Assembly: GCA_910577165.1 (NCBI GenBank)
Contig: CAJTLX010000010.1
Span: forward strand, 11,223 to 75,222
Source: an uncultured Lachnospiraceae bacterium
Lineage (GTDB): Bacteria; Bacillota; Clostridia; Lachnospirales; Lachnospiraceae
Length of the DNA stretch: 64,000 nucleotides
Reading direction: 5' to 3'
Shown: positions 61,378 to 64,000 of the stretch, one piece after another
Numbering within the stretch: the stretch's first letter is position 1
Layout of the letters: every line of letters begins with the position of its first letter
Made by a program: the position numbers and the translations under genes
Notes under the pieces: model-generated
What the model was told of the DNA's origin: nothing
The model's database searches: none
The model's input: only the letters and a program-made list of their open reading frames with translations

Positions 61378-61664
61378 GCAAGCCAAAGTACACTGTCAAA
61401 TTTACGACACAATTTAAAAAAGATTATAAACAAATAAGCAAACAAGGATTACCAATCCAATTGCTGAATAGTGTTATCAATCAACTTTCCATGGGAATAC
61501 CGTTACCTACAAAAAATAAAGATCATACGCTTTCTGGGAATTGGAATGGATATCGGGAATGTCATGTTCAACCAGATTGGTTATTGATTTATCGTGTAGA
61601 TGATAATATTTTAGTGTTAACCCTGACGCGTACTGGAACGCATAGTGAATTATTTGGAAAATAA
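61374..61664 (+). CDS. yafQ: YafQ-type mRNA interferase toxin
   Basis: 96 residues, RelE superfamily, YafQ branch, a ribosome-dependent mRNA endonuclease. Key residues by comparison with E. coli YafQ: His in KDHTLSG, His in ECHVQPDW, the following Asp and Trp, and His and Phe in RTGTHSELFG are all present, so it should be active. The start ATG 61374 overlaps the antitoxin stop. The pair lies between two convergent surface-protein genes, inside the possible invertible segment, and could serve to hold that segment in the genome (inference). Confidence 0.93.
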   Translation: MSKPKYTVKFTTQFKKDYKQISKQGLPIQLLNSVINQLSMGIPLPTKNKDHTLSGNWNGYRECHVQPDWLLIYRVDDNILVLTLTRTGTHSELFGK

Positions 61665-61784
61665 ATAATTCTTGTAATCAATTGATTAGATACTATTGAG
61701 AGAAAAATTTTCAGGGAGATAACAGAAAAAGGAAGGATAAGATTACTTTATAAAAACAAGAGAATTATTACTTAATTGGATAAA

Positions 61785-61829
61785 AAGCAGGGGACTTGGA
61801 GTGTTTTATAATTATTAAGTTCTCTGCTT
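61785..61829 (+). terminator. Probable terminator of dinJ-yafQ
   Basis: AAGCAGGGGACTT (61785-61797) pairs with AAGTTCTCTGCTT (61817-61829), with two G-U pairs. The T-run is absent, so it may be an mRNA end of moderate efficiency. Confidence 0.5.
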
Positions 61830-61853
61830 ACTTAATATAATTTCAAGATAGCC

Positions 61854-61880
61854 AAAAGGCGGGGCAATGATTGCCCCGCC
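61854..61880 (-). terminator. Terminator of the reverse-strand surface-protein gene
   Basis: On the minus strand GGCGGGGCAA (61880-61871) pairs with TTGCCCCGCC (61867-61858) around a 3-nt loop, followed by TTTT (61857-61854). It lies 90 bp after the stop. Confidence 0.88.
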
Positions 61881-61970
61881 TCTTAGCTGGTTTTTCACAC
61901 AATACTCTCAGTATATCCTTTATATCAGGAAGACAGGAAGAGATCTGAGTATACCAACTACTAAATTCAA

Positions 61971-64000
61971 TTAGTTCTGGAATAAGCGGTTAACCGGTAC
62001 TTCGTATCTAACGTTCTTGCCGTCATAGCTTGCTTCTACAACAATAGCTCTTACAAAGTACGAATTCTGCGCTGAGGTATTGGAAAGTTTGCATCCTACA
62101 AGATTGTAAGAAATATCATCCTTTGCAGCACCCCAAGCGGTAACTGTGCCATCAACCTTTAAGTTAATACAAGCAGTAAGAGCAGATGCATTAGCCTCTG
62201 TTACTGTACCAACTACAGTAGTACCTGTTACTTCCGCAGCAAGAGATGTGGAATCCTTTACGGTGAAGGTTGTGCTGCCAACGATGGACGGTGCAGCACC
62301 ATTCTTAACCTGGTATACTCTTACAAGATAAGTTCCACTCGGTGCAGCTACGCTAACTGCAGCACCACTGGTAGTAACTGCGGTACCACTTACTAATGCC
62401 TGGAATTGATTTCCAACCATGGAAGTCTTGAAGTAATCGCTTCCCTTGCTAACCTGGATATACATACCATTGGTATAGGTGTTTCCAACTTTTCCAATCT
62501 CACCAAGGCTGTTAATTGGTGTGATTACTCCACTATAAGTTCCAAGATGGAAACCGCCCTTTAAGGTTTCGATATTGATATCCGTTGTATGCTTTCCGGA
62601 GTTAAGCTTTGTATCAAGCTCATTCTGGCTTACGGTAACAGCATATCCATCTTCCTGGCTTGCTGGATCAACATGCTTAACGCTGATACCAAACTGGTAA
62701 GGTCTCTTAACCCCGCCGTAGGAAACTTCTAACTTAATTGTAACCGTTCCTTGTGTCATACCAGAACCAGCAGTGAGTATAACTTCATTATTAGTAGCGG
62801 TAGCAAGAACACATGCATTGCTTGTAGTAGCAGTTACATTAGGAGTGATATCTCCGCCTAACTGATCTTTTGCCTTAACTGTTACCTTAATCTGATCGTT
62901 ATCTGCATCAGAAAGATTTCTCTTGCTGATCTGAACATCCATTGTGCTGAGGTATCTTGTTGCTACAACGCTGACATATGCAACACCGATTGTCTGGTTA
63001 CCCTTCTTGATTGTAACACTTGCAGAACCAGCATTCTGCGGATATAATACATTGCCCGATACACTTAATACATTGTCATTGGAAGACTTAATCTCAAAGT
63101 CAGCTGCATTGTTCTGTGTAAGGTATGCATCTTCCTTCTTATCCTTGGTTGTAGAATACTTTGCATACAGATACTGTGCATCGCCAACGGCAAGATTGAT
63201 AACGCCCTGCTTAAACTCAAGCTTCTTTACATCATCATCGTTGTTCTTTGGCTCAGCTGTAACTGCGAAACCATCAATCAGATTGATTGCTGTTGTTGCT
63301 TCTTTTACGGAGCGGATAATCTTGGTATCTTTCAGATCCTCAATCTTTACGCCCTTCTCCTCATCCCAGCCCATATCATAAACAGCTGTGACTGTCGCGC
63401 TCTTGCCTTCCTCCCAGAACAGGATTGTTCTGTTTGTAGTATCAAGATAGTAATCAGCGGATTCTCCAGTCTCAAGCCAATACTTTCCTTCCTGGCTCTC
63501 TGTGATATCAACGCCCTCAATTGTTCTGATTACAATGCCAACCGGAGTTTCTACGCCAAAGGTAGCTTCTGTTGTAGTAATCTCAATGCTTGCCGGTTTT
63601 GCTTCAACACCAACAAACTCTACGGACATTTCATTATACTTTACAACATATGCCGAAGCAGCCTCAATTGGAGCAGCCAGTGTAACTACGATTACATTCG
63701 GAGCAACATCCGACTTGATCTCCATCTTTGCAATTGCAAGATCTTTGATGGTGAGCTTATCGCTGATTCTGCGGTCTACAACAAGACGGCTGTTATCTGC
63801 GGTTGCGGAACCATATGCGTCAACAATCGCCTTTGCTACCTCAGCAGTACCAGTGGTTACTTCAAATACATTTAATGTTTTCTGAACTGCAGAAACAAGT
63901 CCTGCTTCTTTTACTTCAACTGGATACTCTGCCTTTGCTGCAACTGTGGTCTTATACTTCTTTGTCTCGCGGTCATACTCATACTGGCAGCTCTGTACAA
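61971..64000 (-). CDS. Large BIG2-type surface protein, 5' end outside window
   Basis: The frame is open on the minus strand to the window edge, so about 676 codons of the 3' part are seen. It starts with QSCQYEYDRETKKYKTTVAA, near-identical to the forward gene at 58.6 kb, then diverges. Later modules are Ig-like (LAVGDAQYLYAKYS, SNDNVLSVSGNVLYPQNAGSASVTI; VTVKAKDQLGGDITPNVTATTSNACV). The C-terminal domain (GTYLVRVYQVKNGAAP ... RYEVPVNRLFQN) resembles in layout the end of the forward protein (GNYVVALYKGSN ... YYIPVRR). No sorting signal or SLH domain. The ATG at 63725 is internal, not the start. Base composition is more even than in the forward paralog. Likely an exported adhesin or S-layer-like protein. 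Confidence 0.85.
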   Translation of the reverse strand, partial: VQSCQYEYDRETKKYKTTVAAKAEYPVEVKEAGLVSAVQKTLNVFEVTTGTAEVAKAIVDAYGSATADNSRLVVDRRISDKLTIKDLAIAKMEIKSDVAPNVIVVTLAAPIEAASAYVVKYNEMSVEFVGVEAKPASIEITTTEATFGVETPVGIVIRTIEGVDITESQEGKYWLETGESADYYLDTTNRTILFWEEGKSATVTAVYDMGWDEEKGVKIEDLKDTKIIRSVKEATTAINLIDGFAVTAEPKNNDDDVKKLEFKQGVINLAVGDAQYLYAKYSTTKDKKEDAYLTQNNAADFEIKSSNDNVLSVSGNVLYPQNAGSASVTIKKGNQTIGVAYVSVVATRYLSTMDVQISKRNLSDADNDQIKVTVKAKDQLGGDITPNVTATTSNACVLATATNNEVILTAGSGMTQGTVTIKLEVSYGGVKRPYQFGISVKHVDPASQEDGYAVTVSQNELDTKLNSGKHTTDINIETLKGGFHLGTYSGVITPINSLGEIGKVGNTYTNGMYIQVSKGSDYFKTSMVGNQFQALVSGTAVTTSGAAVSVAAPSGTYLVRVYQVKNGAAPSIVGSTTFTVKDSTSLAAEVTGTTVVGTVTEANASALTACINLKVDGTVTAWGAAKDDISYNLVGCKLSNTSAQNSYFVRAIVVEASYDGKNVRYEVPVNRLFQN

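Larger units (their letters stand above)
61665..61970. other. 306-bp gap between yafQ and the convergent surface-protein gene
   Basis: It contains only the two opposed terminators listed separately and A+T-rich sequence. No reading frame, RNA gene or promoter of good quality is visible. Confidence 0.5.

Noticed and set aside
62944..63885. Forward reading frames opposite the right-end surface gene
   Set aside because: Ser/Thr/Val-rich shadows of the reverse-strand BIG2 protein; no start signals.

Overview
The window looks like chromosomal DNA of a Gram-positive anaerobe of the Clostridia, most likely family Lachnospiraceae (inference). Reasons: strong AGGAGG-type ribosome binding sites, frequent GTG and TTG starts, sigma-A promoters of TTGACA/TATAAT type, an unlinked hisC, a dgt-dnaG-rpoD-trmK block, a dnaE-pfkA pair, a nucleoside kinase carrying a TGS domain, and secreted proteins built from bacterial Ig-like (BIG2) and BspA-type leucine-rich repeats. 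No tRNA or rRNA gene and no CRISPR array were recognised. The only RNA gene I can identify is rnpB.

Layout. 0-3.7 kb: two tandem paralogous secreted BIG2+LRR proteins (the first cut by the window edge) and a family 2 glycosyltransferase. 3.7-16.2 kb: housekeeping genes pyrG (reverse strand, with a leader attenuator), ftsH, uvrC, a UPF0340 gene, an AlkD-like and an MmcQ-like gene, dnaE and pfkA. 16.3-29.8 kb: an accessory, carbohydrate-oriented stretch with an acetyltransferase, a HAD-GH105 fusion, a GH38 alpha-mannosidase, an unassigned toroid-like protein and a clan GH-A hydrolase, mixed with a DUF3784 membrane protein, a HEAT-repeat protein, an aminotransferase and a zinc-ribbon protein. 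30-39 kb: a chemoreceptor, hisC, an ABC-class ATPase, queH, an HD-GYP response regulator, feoA and feoB. 39-46.7 kb: dgt, dnaG, rpoD, trmK, the nucleoside kinase, an XRE regulator and rnpB. 46.8-52.9 kb: a two-component system followed by a large membrane protein and an ABC-2 exporter, probably one operon. 53-57.3 kb: an AP2-domain protein, a SleB-like wall hydrolase and thrC. 57.9-64 kb: two BIG2-type surface proteins facing each other with a DinJ-YafQ toxin-antitoxin pair between them.

The most interesting signals are outside the ordinary genes. (1) Two copies of a structured, covarying hairpin element bordered by GGAACTAAAAA motifs (16.9 and 27.4 kb), each ending in the ribosome binding site of the next gene. 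(2) Four copies of a second palindromic element carrying a CCTCCGGGG-ATGCGC block (9.7, 36.8, 39.0 and 54.3 kb), two of which bracket feoB. (3) An inverted pair of surface-protein genes that share a near-identical 5' coding segment but have divergent bodies, the layout expected of a gene-switching locus; the forward copy also has a promoter followed by a terminator-like hairpin in its leader. (4) A pyrG leader terminator without the GGG start used by the known CTP-sensing mechanism.
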